Origin: Blasia pusilla
Lineage: Eukaryota > Marchantiophyta > Marchantiopsida > Blasiales
Reading direction: 5' to 3'
Assembly (NCBI GenBank): GCA_050084515.1
Contig: CM114272.1
Location: 52,018,001 to 52,082,000, forward strand
DNA length: 64,000 bases
Both the position numbers and the translations under genes were made by a program. This document shows positions 49,711 through 60,501 of the stretch, piece by piece. The notes under the pieces are model-generated. The model was given only the letters and a program-made list of their open reading frames with translations, made no database searches and was not told the DNA's origin. Positions within the stretch are counted from its first letter, which is position 1, and each line of letters begins with the position of its first letter.

Positions 49711-50670
49711 GTGTTAGATCTCTTCGGAGGGATTAGCACCGGATAGGTTGCAGTATTGCAGGCGGGCATATGGGTGCATGAGTACCTTTATGTGGAGAGA
49801 GATGAGACCGCGCGGCGAGTATCATTACCTCACGTGGCGCGATTGGTCCAGAGGTATCCTCAGTTGTTTTCGGTATCTGTAGTACGGGGATATCAGCATA
49901 CACTACCCGCCGACATCTCTTTGGTGGGGGCGCAGGATCTGGATAGAGTTGGCACCATTCATTTGGTGATTGCTGGATGGCCATGTCAGGGTCATTCATC
50001 AGATGGCCGAGGATTTGGATTGCATGATCCGAGGTCAAGGATGTTTTGGGAGATGCTACGAGTAGTACGACACTTGCAAGAGAGTCAGAGATGTTCTCCA
50101 ACGTACATCTTGGAGAACGTGCCATTTTTGGGAGACACTCGTGCACGTGCGATGACGAGTGTGTATCAAGTGAGATCCTGGTTGGACCTGCTGTGTTATT
50201 AGATGCGACGAGAGTTGGATCACGTGCCCATAGTCCACGACTATGGTGGACAAACCTAATACCATTAGAGGTACTGAGTCGAGCATACGATGGAGTCTTG
50301 AGAGCACCACATCTCACAGTGGATGCTATTTTGGGCTCAAGTCGTCGATCTCAGGTGGTGACACTGGACGATAGATCACCGTTGGCCATGGCCAATAGGG
50401 TGGGGGAGTTGAGGGCAGCTTTACCTACGTTGGTGAGCTTCTCAGCATCCCATGCCTTTTTTCAGGCAGGGCCAGGCATGATTTGGGATGAGGTGACCGG
50501 AGCATTGGAGGAGCCTACAGAAGATGAGCGCGAGAGCGCCATGGGGTTCACTACTGGTACTACGGCGGTGCCAGGGATGACTGAGGCATCCCCAAGATAG
50601 GTGTTGGGGTAGGAGATGGACCTCAACTATCTCACATGGATAGTCAGCCTAGGTATGGCTGAGCAAAGAC
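49711..50670 (+). pseudogene. C5-cytosine DNA methyltransferase domain of element C
   Basis: Motif I VLDLFGGISTG at 49711; motif II region YLYVERDETARRV; motif IV VIAGWPCQGH with catalytic Cys codon 49984-49986; motif V DPRSRMFW; motif VI YILENVPFLGDT with Glu codon 50113-50115; then, after a one-base deletion near 50175, GPAVLLDATRVGSRAH and RLWWTNLIP (motif VIII), DERESAMGF (motif IX) and MDLNYLTWIVSLGMA (motif X). The SAM pocket, PCQ and ENV residues are all present. Damage is a TAG near 49747, the frameshift, and TAGs near 50598-50612. By eye it is about 70% identical to the copy in A over motifs II-V. It would methylate cytosine C5; sequence preference cannot be read off. Confidence 0.92.
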
Positions 50671-50954
50671 GAATGCGAGTGTCATCCATGCCGTCACGTC
50701 CACGAGTTGGACCATTGCCTACAGGGTCTGTACAGGCATTGGCTGGGAGCGAGACGAGGAGAGATAGGCACCCATGGACTTCCTGGGACGTCGTTCGAGC
50801 AGAGAGTGCAAAGGCGGCCAGAGTAGCACATGTTCCTTTTTCGGATGTAGAGCATGGTGTAGGAGGTCAGAATGGAGTGGCTGTTGCGGAGGTGGCTAGG
50901 GTTGCTACATAGCACCCAAAGCCGGAGGTTGCATCCTCTCCGAGTGAGGTCACG
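50671..50954 (+). other. linker between methyltransferase and RT in element C
   Basis: Low-conservation, Gly/Val/Ala-rich coding remnant with one stop (50910). No domain recognised. Confidence 0.5.
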
Positions 50955-52400
50955 ATGGAGACTTGGAAGCCTGTGATGGGTCTCAAGTTGATAGGAGGAG
51001 AGCGACGGCGAGTTCATAGGTTTCTGAGAGGGCATGTCTGTTGTTTTGCCTTCAGTATGAGAGACTTGGGAACGATGATGGGTCTCGGGATACGGATTGA
51101 GTTGGCTAGTGATACGCCGATCTTTCGTCAACCCTACAGGTATTCTGATATGGAGCGAGCCTTGATTCAGAGCAGGAGTCAAGACTTGTTGGAGGCAGGA
51201 CTTGTGGAGTTATCACCTGGGGAGTATGCATCTGCCACAGTCATGCCGGCGAAGAAGGATATGTATGGCAATTGGACGGATAGGTGGATGTGTGGAGATT
51301 ACCGTCCTATCAACCGACATACGAGGTCAGATCGGTACACCATGCCTACTCCTGAGGAGATCTTTGATGCGGTAGGGCATGCAAAGATCTTCAGTACCTT
51401 AGATCTCCGTGTTGGCTATCACCAGCTTCTTATCAGGTTGGAGGACAGGGAGAAGACAACATTCTGGGGGATAGACCGGTTCGGGAGAGATTTCTTGTAT
51501 CAGTGGTGGTTCTTACTATTTGGGTTGAAGAACGCGCCTGCAGAGTTTCACAGAGTGATGGATAGGATTCTAGCTGGCTTGGATTTTGTACGATGTTACA
51601 TAGACGATATTCTTATCTTCAGTTCCACGGTCGAGGAGCATGAGCGACACTTGGAGGAGGTGTTTCGGCGATTGTAGTTACATGGACTAAAGTTACATCC
51701 ATGCAAGTGCAAATTCTTTCAGGAGCAGATTGAGTACTTAGGACACACCATATACTCGAGTGGGTTAGGCATTCAGTAGATGGAAGTAGAGGCTATTGTG
51801 CAGATTCCACGCCCTACAGATGTGAGTCGAGTCCGAGCATTTCTTGTACTTGCGAACTTCTATCGACGGTATATCAAGGGTTTTAGTGCGATCGCAAAGT
51901 CTTTGACCTTGTTGAGGAGACTTGATCAGGTTTGGTTGTGGGGAGATGATCAAGAGCGAGCATTTTAGGAGCTCAAGGAGAGGTTGACGTCCTCACCCAT
52001 TTTACAGAGACCGATTAGGGGTTCCAGTTACATACGGATTGGAGCATGTTGGGTCTAGGAGGAGTGCTTACTTAGAGGGATGACGAGGAGAGGGAGTTCG
52101 TTATGGCTTACGCAAGCCGATTGAACAACATTGCATAGACAAAGTACAGCTCCTACGAGAGAGAGTGCTTGGCTGCAATGTGGGCCGTGGCACATTTAAG
52201 GTGCTATTTATTTGGCAACCCTTTCACACTTATCACTGATCATCAGCCGTTGAGATGGTTGATGGAGTCCGAAAAGCTTACGGGAAAGCTTGCCAGGTGG
52301 GCTCTATTACTACAAGAGTATGAGTTTGAGGTGGTTCATAGGCGAGGTTGGCTGAACCAGGATGCGGATGGGTTGAGTTGTAACCCATGTCCAAGTCAGA
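50955..52400 (+). pseudogene. reverse transcriptase and RNase H of element C
   Basis: A 240-codon open piece (50955-51677) holds most of RT: YRYSDMERALIQ, CGDYRPINRHTR, FSTLDLRVGYHQL, FGLKNAPAEFHR and CYIDDILIFS (YIDD). After a TAG it continues with the thumb (FLVLANFYRRYIKGFS). RNase H: FVMAYASRLNN, YSSYERECLAAMWAVAH, TLITDHQPLRWLM, QDADGLSCNP. In-frame TAGs at 51675, 51777, 51966 and 52073 break the frame. Confidence 0.92.
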
Positions 52401-52539
52401 GAGACGACACAGGAGCTCGATGGCACGGAGAGAGTGATGAGGAGCTGGTGCTCGGTTGGCATGCATCTGCCTATCTTTGTTGGTTGACTATGGCAGGTCA
52501 GCCACAGGTGATGACTCCAATGGTGGGGTTGTATGATGA

Positions 52540-53640
52540 GTCTTTCGATCCGAAGGTTAGTGAGGAGGCGACAGGTGGTCGTAATATCCATGACGACATG
52601 GAGGTTGTGGAGTTCTTGCGCACTGGCGTCATAGCGAGTACAGTGAGTGCAAGGGAGCGGGATCGGATCCTACAGAGAGCCAGGAGGTTCAGGTGGGAGG
52701 GGACTCATATTTTGCGGGTATGGGGAGATGGTAGGATACGAGTGGTACCTCATCCTTCCCAGCAAGCACGTGTAGTGCGACATGCCCATGAGGAGTTGGG
52801 ACATTTTGGAATAAAGCGTACTTAAAGCTTACTCCAGGTTCAGTATTGGTGGCGCGGCATGCATACTGGGGTATAGCAGTTTGTGGCCAGATGTATGGTA
52901 TGTGACATAGTGCAAGCATCCTTCTATGCTCCCACTCCGCAGTTACATCCTTTGCCGATTATGGGTTTAGGTTATCGGTGGAGTTTAGACTTTGCGGGAC
53001 CTTTGCCATTGATGGGGCGTCATCATAGGTACGTGTTGGTCATGGTGGAGCATTTCTCCAAGTGGATAGAGTTGGTGGCACTACCAGACAAGGCGAGCGA
53101 GGGAACTACTTATGCGTTTCTAGATTGTGTGCTTAGTCACTTTGGGGCACGAGCGGAGGTGTTGACTGACCAGGGTACCGAGTTCAGGGGAGAGTTTCGG
53201 GCCTTGTGTGATCAGGCGTTGATAGATCACCGCACCACGTCCATAGATCATCCTGAGGCGGAAGGGTTGGCGGAGAGAGTGGTACAGACGGTGAAGAGAG
53301 GATTGCGCAAGTATGGCTTGCAGCGGGGACATTTGAGGGAGTGGGACCAAAAGTTTCCATGGTTCGTTATGGGTTATCACTTTAGTCGGCAGGCATCCTT
53401 GGCGTCATTTTCACCGTACTTTTTGCTCTTTGGGAGAGAGCCAGATTTACCTGCAGCAATTCGACGTGACATGGCGTAGGTGTTAGATCTTGATGATCCA
53501 GATGTGTGGGTACAAGCATGTTCTCAGAGGGCGGAGGTTTTTCGTAGAGTTATGCCTATGGCCTTTGAGAACTTAGCTATTGCCCAACATAGAGATACAT
53601 TGAGGTACGCGACCATTCGTTGAGGACGTTATCGTCCAGG
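52540..53640 (+). pseudogene. integrase of element C
   Basis: Zinc domain HAHEELGHFGIKRT then CMVCDIV; a stop near 52825 lies between. Catalytic triad: Asp in WSLDFAGPLP, Asp in VLTDQGTEF, Glu in EGLAERVVQTVKR. The frame 52883-53479 (198 codons) covers the whole core without a stop and ends at a TAG in RRDMA*VLDLDDPD. It is the best preserved integrase of the three elements. Confidence 0.9.
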
Positions 53641-53668
53641 AATTAGGAGGTTTCATCTTGGAGATTAC

Positions 53669-53917
53669 GTGTATTTACAGCAGGCGGCACCCACGACGCT
53701 AGATGTCCCTGCACGGCGCACGATCCTACGTGTGCGTGAGGTATTATCGACCGGAGTCCTCATGTTGGAGGGACGGGATGGTATGCTTTGGAAGGATCAT
53801 GTGCGCAATTGTGCGCCATGTCATCTTCCGAACGTAGATGGGATGGTGGATCCGAGCTTGGCAGTGATACCAGCAAGCTTAAGGTGTATGTTGTGCGGAT
53901 CTATGAGGGGTGGATAG
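53669..53917 (+). pseudogene. integrase C-terminal module and truncated PHD finger of element C
   Basis: ILRVREVLSTGVLMLEGRDG and WKDHVRNCAPCHLP match A and B. Then LRCMLCGS, the first zinc pair of the PHD finger, breaks off into MRGG and a stop. LTR sequence starts 14 bases later. The remaining six PHD ligands, the polypurine tract and the LTR start are missing, most simply by one deletion. Confidence 0.8.
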
Positions 53918-53930
53918 GGCGTAGGAGCCA

Positions 53931-54491
53931 GCGGACTATCTTGAGTGTAACTTTGTCCCACGGTGTTGGATGAGGTTGAGGATAGGTCCATTGTGTCAAG
54001 AGCGTCGTTTCTCGTAACTTTCATGTTGAGGTCTTCCACAACCGGATGACTTGTTGACCAAGTCATCCGCCCCTTGTAACCTGTGCGCGCAGGTTACCAA
54101 GGGGAGGGCTATTTTTAGGGGAAGAGCCTTTTGGCTCTTCCCAACCCTATATAAGAGAGGAAGGTGGCTTTCCTAAGCCATCTTTCTCATGTTGGGCCGT
54201 TGGAGCACCTCTCTTGTATGTGTGTGAGATAGGAGTAGGGTGCTAGCGTCCGGATTCCTTGATAGCACAGGGTGGACGAGGCTCGATATGCCAATGTAGA
54301 TTGAGGAGTGGAGTTTTAGGCCGGGTGTGCCATTTATACTACGCTTTATTTTTGTTGTGTGATCTCCATATATATGTATGAGTTGATTTTTTTACATGTG
54401 TGGATCGATCCGTGTGTGGGGAAGATCGGTGTTGTGTGGTGTAGATGTGACCATCGATGTATGTTGTGTAGCGATATGTATGCGCACGACA
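53931..54491 (+). repeat. right LTR of element C
   Basis: Parallel to the left LTR from 45618, lacking about 36 bases at its start. It extends beyond the left copy to ATGTATGCGCACGACA at 54491, the same end as LTRs X and Y. Upstream and around the TATA box it holds four consecutive inverted repeats (see findings). Confidence 0.88.
54148..54154 (+). promoter_or_regulatory. LTR TATA box
   Basis: CCCTATATAAGAGAGG, the usual form of a retrotransposon LTR promoter; also conserved in the left copy (45835-45841). Located directly after a 10-bp perfect stem. Confidence 0.6.
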
Positions 54492-56662
54492 AACATGTGG
54501 GATGGTAAATGTCTCATTGTAAAACCTACTTGAACGCACCCTGCTCTCAAACAAAAATCCCCTACCTAACCTTGGTTCTTGTAAATTTTAACTATTTCAT
54601 TTGAAAATGATAATATTTGTTAGAACCCTTACAAGCACTCATCATTTTTTTCTCTTCTTCTAACCTATCCGCGTGTCCTCTCCCATGTTTGATAATGAAT
54701 CCTCCCCTCTTCCCTTCAACTATCCTCGTTAGTTTTCAAGATGGCTAATGAATATAGGTTTCTTGAAAACTATACTTATGAGATATGGAAATGGCTCCAA
54801 ACTCCAGTTTCTGCCGTCTTGGATAGAAACTTTTGCTCCCATGAGACAACAAAAATAGCCATGAATATTAAAAGCGTATTCAATACGAGACATGAAACAT
54901 ACCAAAACAATATTTTTAAAAGTCGAGACCGCCACTTGTAACATCGTTCGGTCATTCATTGTCGTAATAAATCGCATCAATCATGCCCGCACATGCGACA
55001 GCGGAATATTATTTTTCTTTATTTTCAAAGAATATACTACGGAAATAAAAATCCCTCCACTATGAAACATGATATTTTTAAAATAAATAAAGAGAAAACT
55101 AGAAACCGCCTCCCCCTTACCCTCACCGCCCCCTCAATCGAGAATTCTACAAACGAGTGCAACACTGAAAGCGAGGGACACACCTGGCGGTAGTGCCTCG
55201 GGTTGGGGCAGCGGGAAGAAATTCCCGCCCGAATAGAATACGATATTTTATTATCTAATTAACTGCAAAATATAAAATAAAACTCTAGTCCAATTACTCT
55301 TAAGGAAAAGTATTGTCACTGTAAGGTAGGATGTGGGGAGAGTCCCTCGGTTCGCGCAAGAGCAGAAAAGCGGGATCTTGGAATGACAGATCATACTCTT
55401 TTGCCCGTGCCTTCTTAGGCCAATTGCAGGAACGAATTTAGGGTATCCAGACAGGGTACAAAGCATCAAGCGCTCTCCGGTTTATGCACCTGCACAATCC
55501 GAATTAGTCTAGGACAGACAGACAGCGCGTCGTGTCGCCTCCGAGCTCATGGAGTTGATGCGGAGGATGCGTTCCTTGTACTGGTCCGCTGCGGCTGCAG
55601 CCGCGAAGTGCTAGCTGTTGCCGATCCGCTACAGAGCGGCACAAAGGAAGAGAGCTCCATGTGGGTGGTCAGTCCGCCCGGCCACAGATGGCGTCGTCGG
55701 GAGAACCGATGCTGCACCACAACGCATCGATCCGTAGTGCCACATGTGGACAGCATCGTGCCATCGCGAGACAGAGCACGCCATTCATCCCTGCACGGTC
55801 GCGGTTCCGAGACAGTCTTCCCACCTCTTGTCAGATGGCCTCGAGAACGCACACCTTCGATCGGTCTGTACGTGCAGAATCTTTCTTACACATCCGTCGC
55901 TGCGTACTACTACCGAAGGCGAGCACTCCAGCAATGACCGTCCTCGAATTTTAGCATGTTCCCACTTTCCATTCGTCCGTTCCATAGTCACCAAGATACA
56001 TTGTGTACGTGCAGTAAGTTCCTCTGTGACACTCACGGCGCTTTGAACCGGAGGGTCCAGCTCTAGGTCGGAATGATTTTACTACAGCAAGTTGGTGGAC
56101 GGGAAGAACACCTGTAGGCTGTAACGGGACGCTTGGGAAGAAGGCGGCCTTTACATTCGTGGACGGTTCAGAGGGGAAGCTCGCGCACGACGATTAAGTT
56201 ATTGCCCATTATTGCTCGCCTTTGCGCCGAACATTTCAAATCTGTTCGTCTCCGGAACTAACTTTTGTACCGTCTAGTAAATACGAGCCTGATACTGCCG
56301 GGTAGTGATTGCCATCCATATTCAAAATTTCACATACAATGTTGGTATTTATTATTGTCACTTTCATTTAAGCTTGTCCGGTTTGGAATACTGGAGGCTC
56401 TGGCGGGTACATAGTTAGGCACAACTTGCTTACTAACTTGGCGGCCACTTCTTGAGGATGGGACGCGTATGCTGTAGTTGGTCGTACAGTGCTAGTTCCG
56501 GGGCAGTGCGAGGAAATTCCCATGCGCATGTGAAACATATTCTTCCGCTCGACGGACTTAATGCGTTTTGACGACAGTGGTATGAGGGTTGAAGGGTTTT
56601 CATCGTATAATCCTCACTGGTGGTTGTTCGTGCGTAGGAGTGGACAAATCGCCAGATTTCGT

Positions 56663-56738
56663 ACGTAGTTTTAGAATTTCACATTATCATCAGATTGCGT
56701 ACGCATTCTTACGATTTCATCTTATCATCAGATTGCGT
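56663..56738. repeat. two-copy 38-base tandem repeat
   Basis: ATCATCAGATTGCGTA recurs at a spacing of 38 bases, with a partial third copy after 56738. Confidence 0.75.
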
Positions 56739-56760
56739 AAGTATAATTGCGATTTCACAA

Positions 56761-56935
56761 TATTTCTCATTGTTACATGTTCCCAATTGAAAATGGTTCA
56801 ATTTACCGATGGATGGAACATTCGACAGACGAGGCAGTGAAGCCGGACGCATTCATACTCTATTTCTCATTGTTCCATGTTCTCATTTGGAAATGGTTCA
56901 ATTTACCGATTGAATTGGATGGAACGTTCGACTGC
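56761..56935. repeat. 100-base-spaced direct repeat
   Basis: TATTTCTCATTGTT-CATGTTC and GAAAATGGTTCAATTTACCGAT-like sequence begin at 56761 and again at 56861, followed in both by GGATGGAAC-TTCGAC. Confidence 0.75.
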
Positions 56936-57593
56936 CTGGTTAGTAAATCCCGAGAAGAGATATTTTCGTGAGTGGTTTGCGAAAATTAGTGAAATGAATG
57001 AGAAACGACAATGTGCCAGTTGCCTTGATATGAAAGAGTGATAAACCTTTCGTTATGACAAGTTATGTGTCTACATACAATGGCAATCCATATCCGACCC
57101 ACTTTCGAATGTTTCGCAGAGTTTACGATCTTGGCGAAAGCTTACGCAACTTCACGAAACAAGGAAGATTTTGCAGAGTAAACTGATCTGACTTACCTAG
57201 AGTGCACGCATGGAAAGCTATTTTTTTCACTAACAAAGAAGTGAGAATATTACACAACAGATGTACCACATTCGCTCGGTGACAGGAATTGAACACTGGA
57301 GTGCTCTCAACTTCAACGCCCGAAGCAGAGAGCCTGAACTAATTGTTGTGGAAAGAAGTCAAATTCCAAGAGTTCAGAATAATATCTACAATAAAGCTAT
57401 ATTTAAGCTAAAATGCCATACCAGATCCCCACAAACGTCTGTTTCGCACTACGCAACCCTCATGAATGTTTTCCAACAGAGAGCTTCAGGACATAACAAA
57501 ATTATCGGCCAATATTATAGGTAAGCCTGCAAATGTCCAGTTTGAGCGCTCCCGACCGTTGGTCCTCGAGCTGGTGCACCTCCAGCGATCTCA

Positions 57594-60118
57594 TCACGAG
57601 TGCTTGCAGTCTAGAGGCGGCGTCGCATATCTCGTAGTGTCGTAGCAATAATCATAGACCATGTAATTTTGTTGAACCCACTTCAGCTTCGAAGTGTCGG
57701 CCGCGTTCAAGTTCTGATACTCCGAACCAGCCCACCAACCGGTGGCAGAAGCACAATTCACGCTCGCAGATGCCTCGCACGCTTGAATGTTGAAATCCCC
57801 GAAGGATGACACGAATGGGGCATACGTCCAGTTCAGCTTCACTGCTCCTCCTTGCGTCGCCCACACATCACCATTCCAAATACTGGCATAGATTCCCATG
57901 GGCTGCGACTTCGGAAAAGCAATGCCTTCACTCTCTTTGTTCTCGAAGAATCGAATGGGATAGTCATCGACATAAAACCTGCAATGTAACAGAATTTGAG
58001 AACCACCTCGCACGGCTGATGCTACAACGAAACGTACTTGAGACACTAGAGACCCTTATACAACTAATCCCAGATGGAGCAAGAAAGCAGACCAAGCACA
58101 GACGTGAGACGAACGATTTCCCGAATCCCAATGACTATTTCGACCAAGTGCCTACACAGCCATACACAACTATAGAAGTCTACTTGCCCGCCACAACACA
58201 TGAGTGGAAACCACAAGACCAACTCGAATAATCCAACTAAGATCGCTTCGGTTAGCACAGCACCAGTGTAGGCTCAGGTGGCGCAATGATGTTCATTGTG
58301 TAAGGTCAATCAAACTCGCAAGACCGTGAAGAAGCATCACGTGATGGGAAGCGTCCACGGGAAGGTTCCCAGAGTGACGGCCGGAGTGGTCATTTGCCAA
58401 GTGCGCGGACGAGACGAAGAATCCTACTAGAAAAGATAGTTCGGAAAGACGTTCCCAAGAGGAGTTCCCTCACGACGGTGTAAATGTGAGTGGCAGCTAG
58501 GCCTACTGGAAACTGAGGCTGGCTAGACGCGCACTTAATGACAGTAGCTTTCTTTGAACTACAGGCAGCATAGACGCCAAGACAAGATCGATAATTCCGG
58601 GACCAACAGCGACCGAAGGTAGAGCCAAAACCTGCGCTAGTAAGCCCGGTACCGCTGGTAATTCGAAACGACAAACCTACATCCTCAGGATTTCGGGCTT
58701 GAGTGCTACCACCCTAAACCCTAGCAGTAGCGGAGACTAGAATAGGGATTTTAGCTAGGGTGGACATCCCTCCTCAGGATTGAGCAGTAGAGATGTAGGC
58801 TGCTTCTGCAAGCTCTGCTCTAGCGCGGCCGTGGCCAGAATCCAAGATCTTTATAGGTGAAGTCAAGAACATTGTCGGCCTGAAACAGACTGAAAACATC
58901 AACCCCTACGTGCTTTCTTAGGACTTCTTCATACTATTTGGTCGTGGTTCCACAGGCCTGAGGTCGGCCTAAATTACACGGAGAAACAGCAACCACGTAT
59001 AATCATAGGGGTAGACTTACACAATTTGATTGTGATTCCACAAAACCGCGTATTGGTGGAAGTCGGCGGTAGGGTCGAACCACAGATAGATACGCTGCTC
59101 TCGCCTCCCTAGCCCGTTGGCGAAGACATTCGTTTGCAAAATATATGGCTCACCGGAGCTGTTCCCTAGGAATTCGAAGTCCAGCTCGTCCCTTTGATCA
59201 CCCGTGTCAGATGACAACTGCAAAAGTAGATGCGAGTAACATGAGTGTCCCAGATATGAGTGATCCACAAAAATGCTGAGGTCGAACGCCAAGCTCTAAG
59301 CCGTAAAGTTCATAAGTGCACCGCGTCGACTTTCAAACAATACTTAGAGCTCACGCCCTACTGTTGGACATCTAAACTCAAAACGTAGCACACCTGAGTT
59401 GAGGAGGCCATGGAAAGTGCGCATGTACAGCTGATGTGAGGATTTCTTTGCCACTCCAAATCTAAGCAAATCAACTATACTTTTCAAGTGGATAACCAGC
59501 TCGGGCAGCAGCTAAGATTCGACTACTTGCTCGCAAGCGAAGGAAAGCGCTTCCAGACAACACTACGCAAATCATTGAGTTTCAGACTAACATAATATGC
59601 AGTGACAGTTCCAGCAGAGTCCCCAGGCACGAGCTTAATCCCAGTGCTGATGTAGCCGAACAAATACTTTCCCTTCGATGCAAAAGCCGACGCTGTACCA
59701 CAAACGCGGAATTAGAGTGAGTGTCAGCCCCGCATTCCCAAGAAACCAATGTGCACACCTGACGCCTACCATCTGCAATGCCCAATCTACACTTTCCAAG
59801 AAACATCGAGACTCCTCTTCCCACCTCAGCGACGAACTCCATCAGAGAGCACGAAGTGCACAAAGTGCGCATTCCAAACACGAGTGAAGAAACGCACAGC
59901 AGAGGGCACTCACCATTCGACTGGTCGAGAGTGAGATGCACAACACTACCACCATTAGCCACTTGAAAGTGGCCATCGTTACCCCAAGTGACTTGGTAAT
60001 AGTCATCGAACTTTCCACTTGCAGCCGGAGTGTCCTTTGCCATAACCGTTGCCACCGACCAGCAAGCCAACCACACAACAACTGCTGCCACTACCCTGTC
60101 TTCGGCGGCTGGAGCCAT
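57594..60118 (-). CDS. xyloglucan endotransglucosylase/hydrolase, gene 2 (4 exons)
   Basis: Second GH16 XTH, cell wall, same reaction as gene 1. Exons (minus strand): 60118-59914, 59692-59592, 59217-59021, 57978-57594. Introns are 221, 374 and 1042 bases, with phases identical to gene 1; exon 2 is 101 bases in both. The product is 295 residues: signal peptide with hydrophobic [19 protein letters not shown], then [10 protein letters not shown], the catalytic DELDFEFLG at 112-120 (E113, D115, E117), sequon NSS at 121-123, and a XET C-terminal domain with four cysteines ending CKHS. The start at 60118 is chosen because it puts the signal peptide at the N-terminus, although the frame is open 117 codons further upstream. 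All key residues are present and the gene looks functional. Confidence 0.93.
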
Positions 60119-60491
60119 CGCTTCCCAAGGCGAGGTGAATCTCCCCCGGTGCCTCAGTATACCCAATGAACTCTCGACCTGCCTGCTTTCCCAGCCACCA
60201 ATCCGAAGTTTGCACCGGTTTAGTTTCCTACATGTAATACTCGCTGATCCAAAATCACTCCGGCAATGACTTGGCGCTCTCGAAGACCATGAGCTCCTCA
60301 CCCGGGACGAAGTGTGCACCTGACGTCTGGCCTTCCCACGAAAGATGCAAAGATCTACACTTGAGCTCCAGACGCGCTTAATGGCATCCGCTGCCACCGC
60401 GCACTCTGAAGGGTCGCGCAAAGCAGTGGCAGAGATGGTCCTAGAAGTCGACTGCAGGGAGTGAACCACTGCGAGATCACTGGCGGTAAAG

Positions 60492-60501
60492 CTCTATATA
60501 C
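60492..60501 (-). promoter_or_regulatory. TATA-like element upstream of XTH gene 2
   Basis: Minus strand reads GTATATAGAG, identical to the decamer before XTH gene 1, about 375 bases before the start codon. The implied leader is about 340 bases. Confidence 0.45.

Larger units (their letters stand above)
45582..54491 (+). mobile_element. Ty3/gypsy retrotransposon C with DNA methyltransferase
   Basis: Two direct LTR copies flank gag, protease, methyltransferase, RT, RNase H and integrase in plus orientation. The outer LTR ends are TGTCAC (45582) and CGACA (54491); AACA is found directly outside both ends, a candidate 4-base target duplication. Three rearrangements are visible: the gag 5' half with its leader is inverted (46041 to about 47430), the PHD finger is cut off, and the right LTR lacks its first about 36 bases. 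Pol is broken by stops, many at glutamine positions. It is the copy with the best-preserved methyltransferase residues. Confidence 0.9.
54492..57593. other. intergenic DNA between element C and XTH gene 2
   Basis: AT-rich up to about 55.1 kb, then GC-richer like the XTH1 island. Open frames of up to 109 codons overlap on both strands near 55.5-56.0 kb without recognised domains. Two small tandem repeats are listed separately. Confidence 0.5.

Noticed and set aside
55547-56046. Overlapping 80-109 codon frames on both strands
   Set aside because: Mutually overlapping, Arg/Ser-rich, with no motif; typical of GC-richer non-coding DNA.
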